DNA from: Bacillus sp. sid0103
Lineage (GTDB): Bacteria > Bacillota > Bacilli > Bacillales_B > DSM-18226
Reading direction: 5' to 3'
DNA length: 64,000 bases
NCBI RefSeq assembly: GCF_019219025.1
Contig: NZ_JAHUWN010000027.1
Location: forward strand, 20,393 to 84,392
In this document: in pieces, positions 8,485 to 17,128 of the stretch
Layout of the letters: each line of letters starts with the position of its first letter
How positions within the stretch are numbered: position 1 is the stretch's first letter
Notes under the pieces: model-generated
The model's input: the letters and a program-made list of their open reading frames with translations, nothing else
The model's database searches: none
Told to the model about the DNA's origin: nothing
Made by a program: the position numbers and the translations under genes

Positions 8485-9465
8485 TTATCGTTTCATCGCT
8501 TTCTTACCAAATGCCACCGCCAAGATAATGATAATTCCTTTGATAATCATTTGCTGGCTGACATCAAGACCCATAATAATCAAACCATTGTTGATCGTAC
8601 CAATCATTAGGGAACCAACAATCGTTCCGATGATTGTTCCTACACCGCCAAACAAGCTTGTTCCACCAAGGATAACCGCAGCAATAACAGAAAGCTCATC
8701 CCCTTCACCGAAGGAAAAACGTCCGGCATTCATACGGCCCGCATAGAGAAGACCAGCTAACCCAGCCATTAAACCAGTTGCAAGAAAAACCATTAGCTTG
8801 ATCTTCATTGTCTTTACGCCAGAGAATCTTGCCGCATTTTCGTTACCACCTGTCGCCAATACCTGACGGCCAAATGATGTCTTACGAAGTAATATATGGG
8901 CAATCACTGTAAATACTAGAGTCCAAATAAGTAAAACTGGAATTGGACCAATGTCCCCTGAACCAAAGATGAAATTGAAATTTGCGTCTACAATAGGAAC
9001 TGGAGCAGTATCTGTAACCCACATCGCAGCACCTTTAATGGCTCCCATCGTTCCCAGTGTTACCAAGAAGGAAGGAATCGCTACTTTTGTTACTAGCAAA
9101 CCATTGATTAATCCAACCACAAGTCCAGTACCTACACCGCCGATGAGTCCACCAATAATGCCATAACCCGCTTGGATGGCTAATGCACCGACTAGAGAAG
9201 AAAGGGCAGCAATGGAACCAACAGAAAGGTCAATCTCCCCTGTACTAATAACAAATGTCATTGCCAACGCCATCAAAGAAATCGTCGCTGTTTGTCTAAC
9301 AATGTTTAATAAGTTCCCTGAAGTTAAAAAACCTTCATCACTTAAGCTGATAGAAAAATAGATTAATACGCCCACGAAGGCAAAATAGACAATATAATTA
9401 CGCCACTCGAATCCTTTCAATGAAGGAGTTGCTGCCTTTTGAATACTAGAAACCTTGGATTGCAT
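8485..9465 (-). CDS. Ribose-type sugar ABC transporter permease (RbsC-like)
   Basis: A 326-residue integral membrane protein with about 8-10 hydrophobic segments and the BPD_transp_2 hallmarks: ISTGEIDLSVGSIAALSS near the first third and AAVILGGTSLFGGVGTIIGT near the end. Its start overlaps the upstream ATPase gene by 20 bases, so translation is coupled. It completes the importer encoded by 11008-12177 and 9446-10942. Confidence 0.95.
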   Translation of the reverse strand: MQSKVSSIQKAATPSLKGFEWRNYIVYFAFVGVLIYFSISLSDEGFLTSGNLLNIVRQTATISLMALAMTFVISTGEIDLSVGSIAALSSLVGALAIQAGYGIIGGLIGGVGTGLVVGLINGLLVTKVAIPSFLVTLGTMGAIKGAAMWVTDTAPVPIVDANFNFIFGSGDIGPIPVLLIWTLVFTVIAHILLRKTSFGRQVLATGGNENAARFSGVKTMKIKLMVFLATGLMAGLAGLLYAGRMNAGRFSFGEGDELSVIAAVILGGTSLFGGVGTIIGTIVGSLMIGTINNGLIIMGLDVSQQMIIKGIIIILAVAFGKKAMKR

Positions 9466-10942
9466 ATTGTAATTCCTCCTCTGATTTAATCTCCCTGCGG
9501 GTCATTTCCTTTTTGATTTTCCCATCATGCATGACGATCACACGGTCACTCAAAGCAAGCAGTTCTGGGAGCTCGGAGGAAACCACAAGGATCGCCTTGC
9601 CGTTTTCGGCCATAGCTCGAATAATTTCAACAATTTCTGTTTTTGCACCTATATCCACACCAATTGTTGGTTCATCCAACATCAAGACAGTAGGGTCGTT
9701 CGCCAGCCATTTGGCTAGAACGATTTTTTGCTGATTACCGCCCGATAACAACCCGGCCTTTTTAAAAATATTATCTGTTTTAATATTTAACTTCCTAACA
9801 AATTCATTACTAATCTCATTGGATTTCTTACTATCAATAAAAGCTCCTTTTTTCACCTTCGAAAGAATTGGAAGAATCATATTATCCTTGACACTATGTT
9901 CAAGGACCAATCCTTGCATCCGGCGGTCCTCCGGAATCAGTGCAAGTCCGGCTTCTATGGCATTCTTTGGGTTCTTAATGGATTGTTTTTGACCATTGAT
10001 GTAGATGTCTCCACTCTTAATTGGGTCAATCCCAAAGAGATTTCGAAGTAATTCCGTCCGGCCGCTTCCCATTAACCCGGCAATTCCGACGATTTCACCC
10101 GGCTGAATTTTTAGATTAATATCCTGGACATGTTCGGCATTTAAGTTTCTTACTTCAAAAATCGGCGGCACGTCCGTTGCGTAGAAACGTTCTTTCCATT
10201 CAAACGCTTGGTCAAATTGCATACCGACAATATGTGAAATTACAGTATCAAGATCGGTTTCACTGCATTTTTCTGTTGTGATATATCGGCCATCACGCAT
10301 AATCGTGATTCGGTCACATATTTCAAAGATTTCATCCATCCGGTGAGAAATATAGATGATGGAATAACCTTTTGCTTTCAATTTGTTAATAAAACTAAAG
10401 AGTACTTTCGTTTCATTTTTGGTTAAGGACGAGGTTGGCTCATCCATAATCAGAATCTTTGCTTCTTGGGAAAGTGCTTTGGCAATTTCCGTCATCTGCC
10501 AATAGCCAACCCCCAAGTTTTGAACTACATCATTCGGTCTAATATCTACGCCTAATTCTTCTAGCAATTTTTCTGTTTTCTTCTCACAATCCTTATCATC
10601 GAGCAGCCCTAATGATGTTTTCTTCTCACGAGTAAGATAGATGTTTTGGGCGACGGTAAGGGTAGGAATTAAACTAAACTCTTGGAAAATCATCGATATA
10701 TTATTCTTTTGAGCATCATCATAACTTTTAATGCTTACCGGTTTTCCTTCAATTAAAATCTCGCCGCTGTCTGCAGAGTATACGCCTGTGAGGATTTTCA
10801 TTAACGTCGATTTCCCGGCACCATTTCCCCCCATCAAGGCGTGAACTTCACCTTTTTTGACGGAAAAATGGACATCGTTTAAAACGGTAATCCCATTAAA
10901 AGCTTTATTAATACCTCTCATTTCGAGAATCGGTTGTTCCAT
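9446..10942 (-). CDS. Ribose-type sugar ABC transporter ATP-binding protein (RbsA-like)
   Basis: A 498-residue protein with two ABC domains. Domain 1: Walker A GGNGAGKST, a degenerate signature (LGVGYWQM), Walker B ILIMDEPTSSL. Domain 2: degenerate Walker A GLMGSGRTE, signature LSGGNQQKIVLAKWL, Walker B LMLDEPTIGVD. One normal and one degenerate site per half is usual for this family. It lies between the binding protein gene (65-base gap with a hairpin) and the permease (20-base overlap). It powers import of the locus sugar. Confidence 0.96.
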   Translation of the reverse strand: MEQPILEMRGINKAFNGITVLNDVHFSVKKGEVHALMGGNGAGKSTLMKILTGVYSADSGEILIEGKPVSIKSYDDAQKNNISMIFQEFSLIPTLTVAQNIYLTREKKTSLGLLDDKDCEKKTEKLLEELGVDIRPNDVVQNLGVGYWQMTEIAKALSQEAKILIMDEPTSSLTKNETKVLFSFINKLKAKGYSIIYISHRMDEIFEICDRITIMRDGRYITTEKCSETDLDTVISHIVGMQFDQAFEWKERFYATDVPPIFEVRNLNAEHVQDINLKIQPGEIVGIAGLMGSGRTELLRNLFGIDPIKSGDIYINGQKQSIKNPKNAIEAGLALIPEDRRMQGLVLEHSVKDNMILPILSKVKKGAFIDSKKSNEISNEFVRKLNIKTDNIFKKAGLLSGGNQQKIVLAKWLANDPTVLMLDEPTIGVDIGAKTEIVEIIRAMAENGKAILVVSSELPELLALSDRVIVMHDGKIKKEMTRREIKSEEELQYAIQGF

Positions 10943-10968
10943 CCAAGTTCACCTTCTTTTTATGTTAT

Positions 10969-10990
10969 AGGCTGCTTTCAAAAGCAGCCT
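10969..10990 (-). terminator. Intercistronic hairpin after the binding protein gene
   Basis: AGGCTGCTTT pairs with AAAGCAGCCT over a 2-base spacer, just after the stop at 11008. There is no long T-run on the minus strand. Such hairpins commonly give more binding protein than ATPase/permease message; that role is inferred. Confidence 0.55.
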
Positions 10991-11007
10991 CTATCCTTTT
11001 TTTAAAA

Positions 11008-12177
11008 TTATTTCATCGCATTTTTTACTGTGTCAGGAGCCTCTGTTCCGTAGATTAACTTCCATTCATCTAATACATTCTCTTTCGTAACTTTGATGGA
11101 TGGTGAAGCAACATACGCTGGTGCTTCTTTTCCTAATAAGGCATAGCCGGCAAGGATCGCTTGTGCTACACCTTGGTCATATGGCAGCTGTGCTCCAAGA
11201 CCTTTAACAATTCCATCTTGTGCAATGGAGATTGCTACGTTTGTACCTAAGTCAACTGTTGTAACAACTAGGTCATCCCTGCCAGCCGTTCTTGCTGCAG
11301 CCATTACACCTTCAGCCGGTACATCCCATGGAGCGAAGATACCATCAATATCATGGTGTCTTGTCAACATAGCAGATGCTACTTCTTCTGCCTGATTTGG
11401 ACCAGTAATCCCACTTTTTGCGACAATCTCAATATTTGGATATTTTTCTTTGATTCTTTTTTCAAAAGCATCAGAACGGTTTTTGGTTACAAAGAAGTTT
11501 ACATCGTGATACACAATGCCAACTTTACCCTTTCCGCCAAGTTTTTCAGCCATAATGTCTGCTGCGGTTGCTCCGTTACCCATGTTGTCACCAGACACAA
11601 TACTGATGTAATCTTTACCTGCAACTAAACCTTGTGCAGCACCATCCATGAATACTAACTTTACGCCTTGGGCAACAGCCTTTTTATAAGCTGGTGCGGT
11701 AGATACGGCATCAACTGGAACAGAAATCATAATGTCCGGCTTTTTCGCTAAAACGGTTTCGATATCATTTACTTGCTTTTCCGCTTTGAACTGTGCATCT
11801 GTTACAGCAACGATCTTGATGCCCATCTTCTTAAATGTATCCTTCATCGCACCAACTGCGGCATTCATATAGTCAGTACCAGAGTAGTGCATAACAATCG
11901 CTGCTTTATAATTACCTTCTTTAATCTTCTTTAGCTCATCTTCCGTAAGCTGCAATGTCTTAGCTGAAACGGCCTGTTCTCCGTTCGGCCCTTTATCTTG
12001 TACCGCTAAATCAGGAATCTTTGGATTGATCGTTAATGGACCTGAAGCTGTTTCTGAGTAGTTTTCATTCTTTTTCGTGCTCGCTTGTTCAGATGTAGAT
12101 TTTTTTCCGGCACACCCTGCAAGAAAAACACTTAAAACAAGTAACAGTAAAACTGTAATAGAAAAACTCTTTTTCAT
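11008..12177 (-). CDS. Sugar ABC transporter substrate-binding lipoprotein, copy 2
   Basis: A 389-residue lipoprotein starting at the ATG at 12177; an upstream in-frame start at 12234 would put residues ahead of a normal signal peptide. The lipobox is LAGC (Cys22). The binding-protein fold (MHYSGTDYMN, MISVPVDAVS, SGDNMGNG, APWDVPAEG, KGLGAQLPYDQG) matches copy 1 block for block. It is the first gene of a binding protein-ATPase-permease importer. Two operator-like palindromes lie upstream (12298, 12355). Ligand is unknown. Confidence 0.95.
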   Translation of the reverse strand: MKKSFSITVLLLLVLSVFLAGCAGKKSTSEQASTKKNENYSETASGPLTINPKIPDLAVQDKGPNGEQAVSAKTLQLTEDELKKIKEGNYKAAIVMHYSGTDYMNAAVGAMKDTFKKMGIKIVAVTDAQFKAEKQVNDIETVLAKKPDIMISVPVDAVSTAPAYKKAVAQGVKLVFMDGAAQGLVAGKDYISIVSGDNMGNGATAADIMAEKLGGKGKVGIVYHDVNFFVTKNRSDAFEKRIKEKYPNIEIVAKSGITGPNQAEEVASAMLTRHHDIDGIFAPWDVPAEGVMAAARTAGRDDLVVTTVDLGTNVAISIAQDGIVKGLGAQLPYDQGVAQAILAGYALLGKEAPAYVASPSIKVTKENVLDEWKLIYGTEAPDTVKNAMK

Positions 12178-12297
12178 TTGATTACCCCCACTATAGTAGT
12201 TATTTAGTTGAAGCCCGTTATTTGTCGGTACCACCTTACAATCTATAAGTGTGGCACCACCCCCTTTTCATAAATGTAAGCTTAATAGAATATTACT

Positions 12298-12311
12298 AGT
12301 AATGGATTACA
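12298..12311. promoter_or_regulatory. Operator-like palindrome, transporter promoter (proximal)
   Basis: AGTAATGGATTACA, matching TGTAATCGATTACA at 12 of 14 positions. It lies 121-134 bases upstream of the binding protein ATG. Confidence 0.45.
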
Positions 12312-12354
12312 TTCATTTAAGTTATAAAACCAGGCTTCTATGGACTTCAAAAAA

Positions 12355-12368
12355 TGTAATTGATTACA
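12355..12368. promoter_or_regulatory. Operator-like palindrome, transporter promoter (distal)
   Basis: TGTAATTGATTACA, matching the perfect operator at 13 of 14 positions, with AT on both sides extending the symmetry. It lies just past the stop of the LacI-like gene. With the 12298 site (57 bases between centres) it could allow cooperative binding. Confidence 0.55.
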
Positions 12369-12375
12369 TTTTTTC

Positions 12376-13251
12376 CTAAAAAATTTTCACATACTGCTGA
12401 CAAGACTTTCTTACAATCAACTGGTTAGCTAAAAACATTTGCTCGTGTTTGATTTCCTCTTTGTTGATGAGCCTCAATAATAATTCCGCCACTTTCTCAC
12501 CAATTTCAAACGCGGGCTGGGCAATCGTTGTCAGACCTGGTTCGAATATGGACGAGAATTTCAGATTATCAAAACCGAGAACCGAAATATCCTCTGGCAC
12601 CTTAAGCCCCTTAGATTTAATGGCTTTAATGACTCCCATTGCCATTTCATCATTGGCAGCGAAAATCGCAGATGGGAGTTGACCAATGGCAAAAAACTTC
12701 ATCATAAGGTTAAAACCGCTTTCAAAAGAGAAATCACCTTCCTGGACTAACACAGGATCCACGATAAGGTTGTTGCTTGACATTGCTTGATAAAATCCTT
12801 TGAGACGGTCTCGGTTCAAGACACTATTGAGAGGTCCAATAATGCATCCAATTCTTTCGTGTCCCAAATCGATTAAATATTCCGTTGCATTTCTGGCACC
12901 GCTTATGTTATCAATCGAAACAGTTGTGATGTTGGAACCTTCCAAATACTCACACGCAAGGACCAACGGAAATCTTTGGGCCGCCTCTTCAACGGTTGCT
13001 GCATCCGTTTGAGCAGTTAATAAAGCCATTCCATCTGCTTTTTTTTGATGCAAAAGGTTTAAAAACCACTTTTCTCGTTCCAGATCATTGCCTGTATCGC
13101 CGAGTATAACTTGATATCCATTTGTAACCGCTACTGCTTCAATCCCCCTAAACACCTTTGAAAAAAACGGATTTGTAATGTCAGGCACAACAACTAGAAT
13201 GGTTTTAGCAGAAACAATTTCCTTCTTTGCTACATCTACAATCCCTACCAT
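12376..13251 (-). CDS. LacI-family regulator remnant lacking its DNA-binding domain
   Basis: A 291-residue protein starting at the ATG at 13251 (AAAGGA about 12 bases upstream). It begins with the LacI-style MVGIVDVAKK, the first half of the helix-turn-helix, then jumps in frame to the hinge and ligand domain (SAKTILVVVPDITNPFF). The second HTH helix and hinge helix, some 45 residues, are absent. The sugar-binding domain is intact to the end (SVLGFDNLKFSSIFEPGLTT, near-canonical). It should bind a sugar but not DNA unless it forms a heterodimer. An operator remains in its own promoter. It may be a non-repressing decoy or a decaying gene. Confidence 0.85.
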   Translation of the reverse strand: MVGIVDVAKKEIVSAKTILVVVPDITNPFFSKVFRGIEAVAVTNGYQVILGDTGNDLEREKWFLNLLHQKKADGMALLTAQTDAATVEEAAQRFPLVLACEYLEGSNITTVSIDNISGARNATEYLIDLGHERIGCIIGPLNSVLNRDRLKGFYQAMSSNNLIVDPVLVQEGDFSFESGFNLMMKFFAIGQLPSAIFAANDEMAMGVIKAIKSKGLKVPEDISVLGFDNLKFSSIFEPGLTTIAQPAFEIGEKVAELLLRLINKEEIKHEQMFLANQLIVRKSCQQYVKIF

Positions 13252-13288
13252 CTTTGTTATTTGTCCTTTCTTGTTTCTATATTTGGAT

Positions 13289-13302
13289 TGTAATCGATTA
13301 CA
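13289..13302. promoter_or_regulatory. Perfect 14-bp operator palindrome upstream of the LacI-like gene
   Basis: TGTAATCGATTACA is fully self-complementary with a central CG, as in LacI-family operators. It also fits the published CcpA cre consensus TGWNANCGNTNWCA exactly. It lies 38-51 bases upstream of the ATG, as expected for autoregulation or catabolite repression. Confidence 0.65.
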
Positions 13303-13428
13303 AAATTGTCGTCTAATCATCTTCCGACAAGGTTTTTTTCCAACTGAAATCGTTTTCTATCCTTTTGGACACAATCATCGTTCATTCGGACAATAAAATC
13401 ATAAATTTTTTAAAAAAACAAAAAAATT

Positions 13429-13451
13429 GAGGTCCGGTAAACCCGGACCTC
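13429..13451 (-). terminator. Terminator of the LytTR response regulator gene
   Basis: GAGGTCCGG and CCGGACCTC form a perfect 9-base stem with a 5-base loop, followed on the minus strand by T-rich sequence. It overlaps the stop codon of the regulator. Confidence 0.85.
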
Positions 13452-14163
13452 ACAACGATTTATTTTTTTGTAATTCTGCTAACTTATTCTTGGAAACCTT
13501 TGCTGTCTCCTCATAATTTTTAAAATATGCTTTGTACGTTTGCCCTGCCGTTTCAATCCTCTTTAAATATTGCAAATTAATAATATAGGAACGATGGGAG
13601 GCTACAAAACGGGAATCAAGGAGTTCTTCAAGATTCGTTAACGCCTCATTTACCTCTATTTTTTGATCAATTGTATGGATGACGGCCTTTCGGTCCGCTC
13701 GTTCAATAAAAATAATGTCATCTAACGGTATAAAAGAAAACTGATTGGACTGTTTAACCATTAAATCCTTCTTAACGGTTGGGCGCTCGCTTTCGGCTGG
13801 AGTCTTAGCAAGTGCAGCTGCTCGTCCTAACGCTGCATAAAGACGGTCACGGTCAATAGGTTTGACAATGTAATCGATTGCATTTACACTAAAAGCTTCT
13901 AAGGCAAACTCATCATGCCCGGTGATAAAGATAACTTGCAATGAAGGGACTACTTTTTTACAAGATTTCACCGCTTCCATCCCATTCAACAATGGCATAT
14001 TAATATCAACCAAAATGATGTCTGGCTTTTCAACAATCACCTTGCAAATTAAATCCTCACCATTAACTGCTTCTCCAACCATTTCATAACTCTGCAAAGG
14101 TTTAATGAGATGCTTCAATAGTTTTCTGGATGGTGCATGGTCCTCTGCAATTAAAACTCTCAA
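13450..14163 (-). CDS. Response regulator with LytTR DNA-binding domain
   Basis: A 237-residue regulator. The receiver domain (residues ~1-120) has the acidic pair in IAEDHA, phospho-acceptor Asp53 (ILVDINMP), Thr in FITGHD and Lys in YIVKPID. The LytTR domain (~130-232) has DIIFIERADRKAVIH and FVASHRSYIINL. The gene is divergent from the hybrid kinase at 14420, with a 256-base gap, so the two are the likely two-component pair. LytTR regulators normally pair with LytS/AgrC-type kinases, so a HisKA-type soluble hybrid partner is unusual. It probably controls the adjacent sugar genes (inferred). Confidence 0.93.
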   Translation of the reverse strand: MRVLIAEDHAPSRKLLKHLIKPLQSYEMVGEAVNGEDLICKVIVEKPDIILVDINMPLLNGMEAVKSCKKVVPSLQVIFITGHDEFALEAFSVNAIDYIVKPIDRDRLYAALGRAAALAKTPAESERPTVKKDLMVKQSNQFSFIPLDDIIFIERADRKAVIHTIDQKIEVNEALTNLEELLDSRFVASHRSYIINLQYLKRIETAGQTYKAYFKNYEETAKVSKNKLAELQKNKSL

Positions 14164-14419
14164 AAGATCACCTCATATTAAAAGCTTCTATTTAATTGGA
14201 ACATTAATATAAAAATTAATAGATAACATACTACTATTTGAAATCGCTGTCAAACTAACTACTCTCAGTATAAGGCAGTTTAAGCAGGATAGGAAGTATT
14301 TTAATATTAATTAGGTATGGCGGTTTTTTGCAGTTATAAAGAAGAATTACTGTGGACTATACTAAAGCTACGGCTTCGGGAAAATGCATGACTATTCTTT
14401 CGGAAGGCAGGGTATAAAA

Positions 14420-16993
14420 ATGGAAATCACCCCTAACGAAAATTTATATAAAGAAGTTTTACAAACCATGTCTGAATGCGTCATTATTCATAAAAAGTCG
14501 GGTAGAATGATTGCGCTTAATGAAAATGTTGAAAAAGTACTTGGTATTAAATCCGATTTATTAACGGAAGCAAATGTAAGCAAATTAGATTATGTAAAAG
14601 AAGACGGATCCTCCCTACCCTATTCAGAATTGCCTGGAATCATCACCCTCGAACAGGGGATTCCTTTCCATGATTATGTCTTGGGAGTAAGCGATCGAAA
14701 TAATGGGACTAAATGGCTTTCCATTACTTCAAAACCACTTAAATTACATAAAGACGGGGAACAAGCCGCGCTTGTGACCATATCGGATATTACCGAACGA
14801 AAAAAGATGGAACAAACAATCATTCAGGCAAAAGAAGCGGCGGAAAAAGCAAACCTAACCAAATCGGACTTTCTTTCCAAAATGAGTCATGAACTCCGGA
14901 CCCCTTTGAACGGAATCCTTGGTTTTGCCCAGCTATTAGAAATAGATGAAACCTTAAATGAGGAGCAGCAGGACTTTGTCCAAGAGATCTTAAGCGGAGG
15001 AAAGCATCTATTAAGTTTAATTAATGATATTTTAGATCTTTCAAGAATCGATACAGGCCAATTAAAAGTTTCGATAGAAGAGGTAGACCTTCCGACCATT
15101 ATCAGTGAATGTATCAATATCGTCCAGCCGCTTGTCAAGAAGAAGAGAATTACGATTCATAACCAATTGGATCAATCGCAAACAATAGTCGTTCTTGCCG
15201 ATGCTATCCGTCTGAAACAAATCCTTCTTAATCTTCTCGATAATGCCATCAAATATAACCGGGAAGACGGCAAAGTCATGATTTTCTCTTATATGAAACA
15301 AAACGAGGCTGTTATTCATATCGCCGATACAGGAGTCGGGCTTTCAGTTGAAGAATATCAGAAAGTGTTTGTCCCATTTTATCGGATTGAAGGGACACAA
15401 GAGGAAGGTACGGGCATTGGATTGTCTTTGGTCAAGCAGCTTGTCCAGGTGATGGGCGGAAAAATCAGTGTGACTAGCAAAAAAGGAATAGGCAGTGATT
15501 TTTGCTTTCGACTCCCTCTTCCCTATGAATTAAAGGCTGCGATGCAATGGGGTGAAGAAGTGATCGATCTTCCAGCTAAGAATGGCAAGACTGATCACTA
15601 CTGTTTGCTATATGTGGAAGATAATCAATCTAATTTAAATTTGGTCATAAGCATCCTGAAATCGGAACCCTCCTATACCATCTTAACGGCACGTTCCGGA
15701 AAAGAAGGATTAGAACTGGCTAGGACTGAAAAAGTCGATTTAATTCTGCTGGATCTTAACCTCCCGGATATCCATGGTTTCGAATTATTTGACCGTTTAA
15801 AAAAGGATGAGAATACGAAAGATATCGCGATTATTGCGGTAAGTGCCAATGCTTTGCCCCATGACATCCAGCATACATTAAACAAAGGGTTTGATAATTA
15901 TGTGATAAAACCCATTAATGTAAAGGGATTCTTAACAACGGTAAACGAGACTCTAACGAGTACGATCAATCAAAATATTCCCGAACGTAAAATTTTAAGT
16001 ACAGGTCCATACGGTGAGGAAGCTGTTTCTGCTAAAACACTACAGTTATCGGTAAAGGATCTAAAGCAACTGAAGGATAAAAAATATAAAGCTGCCATTT
16101 CCATGCACTATACAGATAATGATTGGTCCAGGTCTCAAGTGGAAGGGCTAAAAGCCACTTTTAAGAAAATAGGTATTGAGGTAGTTGCGGTGACAGATGC
16201 ACATTTTAAATGGGAGAAGCAAGTGGTAGATATTGAAAACATCTTAGAATTAAAGCCAGATATTATAGTAGGGATTCCTGTTGATCCGGAAAAAACGTCA
16301 AACACCTTCCAAGTTGCGTCGAGAACTGGGGTTCATCTGGTCTTTATAGACAATGTACCAAAGGGATTACTGCCTAGAAGGGATTATGTTAGCATTGTAT
16401 CTGCTGACAATTATGGAAACGGTAGTGAGGCAGCACATATTATGGCCGAGAAATTATCTTACAAAGGCAAGATTGGGGTTATTTATCATGCTGCCGACTT
16501 CTTCGCCACAAAACAAAGGACAGAATCATTTGAAAATATGATAATGAAACATTATCCAAACATAAAAATTGTGGACCGTAGAGGGATTGTAGGTCCATAT
16601 GAAGGAGAAATTGCAGCAACTAGTATGTTAACGAAAAATAAAGATTTGGCCGGAATCTTTGTTGTATGGAGTGATCCTGCCGAAGGAGTCATAGCTGCAG
16701 CACGTAAGGCAGGTGCTGATCATCTAGTTATCACAACGATTGATATGGGGGTTAATGTTGTATTAGAAATGGTTAAAGATGGACTTATTAAGGGATTGGG
16801 TGCCCAGCTGCCTTACCAACAAGGAGTGGCGGAAGCCATCTTGGCAGGTTATGCACTGATTGGAAAACAGGCTCCAGCTTATGTAGCTGTTCCCCCTTTA
16901 AGAGTAACAAAAGAGAATGTTCTTGATGCTTGGAAGTTAGTTTATAACGAGGAAGCTCCGGATGTTATTAAAAGGTTTATAACTGATGAATGA
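14420..16993 (+). CDS. Soluble hybrid histidine kinase: PAS-HisKA-HATPase-receiver fused to a sugar-binding-protein domain
   Basis: 857 residues from the ATG at 14420 (GGCAGGG seven bases upstream; an alternative ATG at 14384 adds 12). Order: PAS (~8-115), HisKA with MSHELRTPLNG (His157), HATPase_c (NLLDNAIKYN, DTGVGLS, GTGIGLSLV), receiver domain with LILLDLNLPD (Asp445), then from ~515 to the end a near-complete Peripla_BP_4 domain. This last part aligns with the mature binding proteins at 2695 and 11008 from TINQ onward (AVSAKTLQL, DIIVGIPVD, SADNYGNG, KGLGAQLPY, TKENVLDAWKL). No signal peptide or membrane segment is present, so the sugar-binding module should be cytoplasmic. The reading frame is open throughout. 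A role sensing intracellular sugar for the divergent LytTR regulator is inferred. Confidence 0.93.
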   Translation: MEITPNENLYKEVLQTMSECVIIHKKSGRMIALNENVEKVLGIKSDLLTEANVSKLDYVKEDGSSLPYSELPGIITLEQGIPFHDYVLGVSDRNNGTKWLSITSKPLKLHKDGEQAALVTISDITERKKMEQTIIQAKEAAEKANLTKSDFLSKMSHELRTPLNGILGFAQLLEIDETLNEEQQDFVQEILSGGKHLLSLINDILDLSRIDTGQLKVSIEEVDLPTIISECINIVQPLVKKKRITIHNQLDQSQTIVVLADAIRLKQILLNLLDNAIKYNREDGKVMIFSYMKQNEAVIHIADTGVGLSVEEYQKVFVPFYRIEGTQEEGTGIGLSLVKQLVQVMGGKISVTSKKGIGSDFCFRLPLPYELKAAMQWGEEVIDLPAKNGKTDHYCLLYVEDNQSNLNLVISILKSEPSYTILTARSGKEGLELARTEKVDLILLDLNLPDIHGFELFDRLKKDENTKDIAIIAVSANALPHDIQHTLNKGFDNYVIKPINVKGFLTTVNETLTSTINQNIPERKILSTGPYGEEAVSAKTLQLSVKDLKQLKDKKYKAAISMHYTDNDWSRSQVEGLKATFKKIGIEVVAVTDAHFKWEKQVVDIENILELKPDIIVGIPVDPEKTSNTFQVASRTGVHLVFIDNVPKGLLPRRDYVSIVSADNYGNGSEAAHIMAEKLSYKGKIGVIYHAADFFATKQRTESFENMIMKHYPNIKIVDRRGIVGPYEGEIAATSMLTKNKDLAGIFVVWSDPAEGVIAAARKAGADHLVITTIDMGVNVVLEMVKDGLIKGLGAQLPYQQGVAEAILAGYALIGKQAPAYVAVPPLRVTKENVLDAWKLVYNEEAPDVIKRFITDE

Positions 16994-17128
16994 AATATAT
17001 AAATAAAACAGGAGAAAAAACCAACCTTTCGTAAAATGTCCTTTTTTTCAAAAGCACTTTATTACTAAAAAAGTAGACCTTAAAGTATAATAATGTATAT
17101 ATTAGCATCTTGAGAAGGAGCATACATC

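Noticed and set aside
13869..13882. TGTAATCGATTGCA inside the LytTR regulator gene, 13/14 match to the operator.
   Set aside because: It encodes the conserved receiver segment NAIDYIVKP, so the match is most simply explained by codon use.
14384..14419. Earlier ATG for the hybrid kinase.
   Set aside because: It has only a weak ribosome site; the ATG at 14420 is better placed. It cannot be fully excluded.
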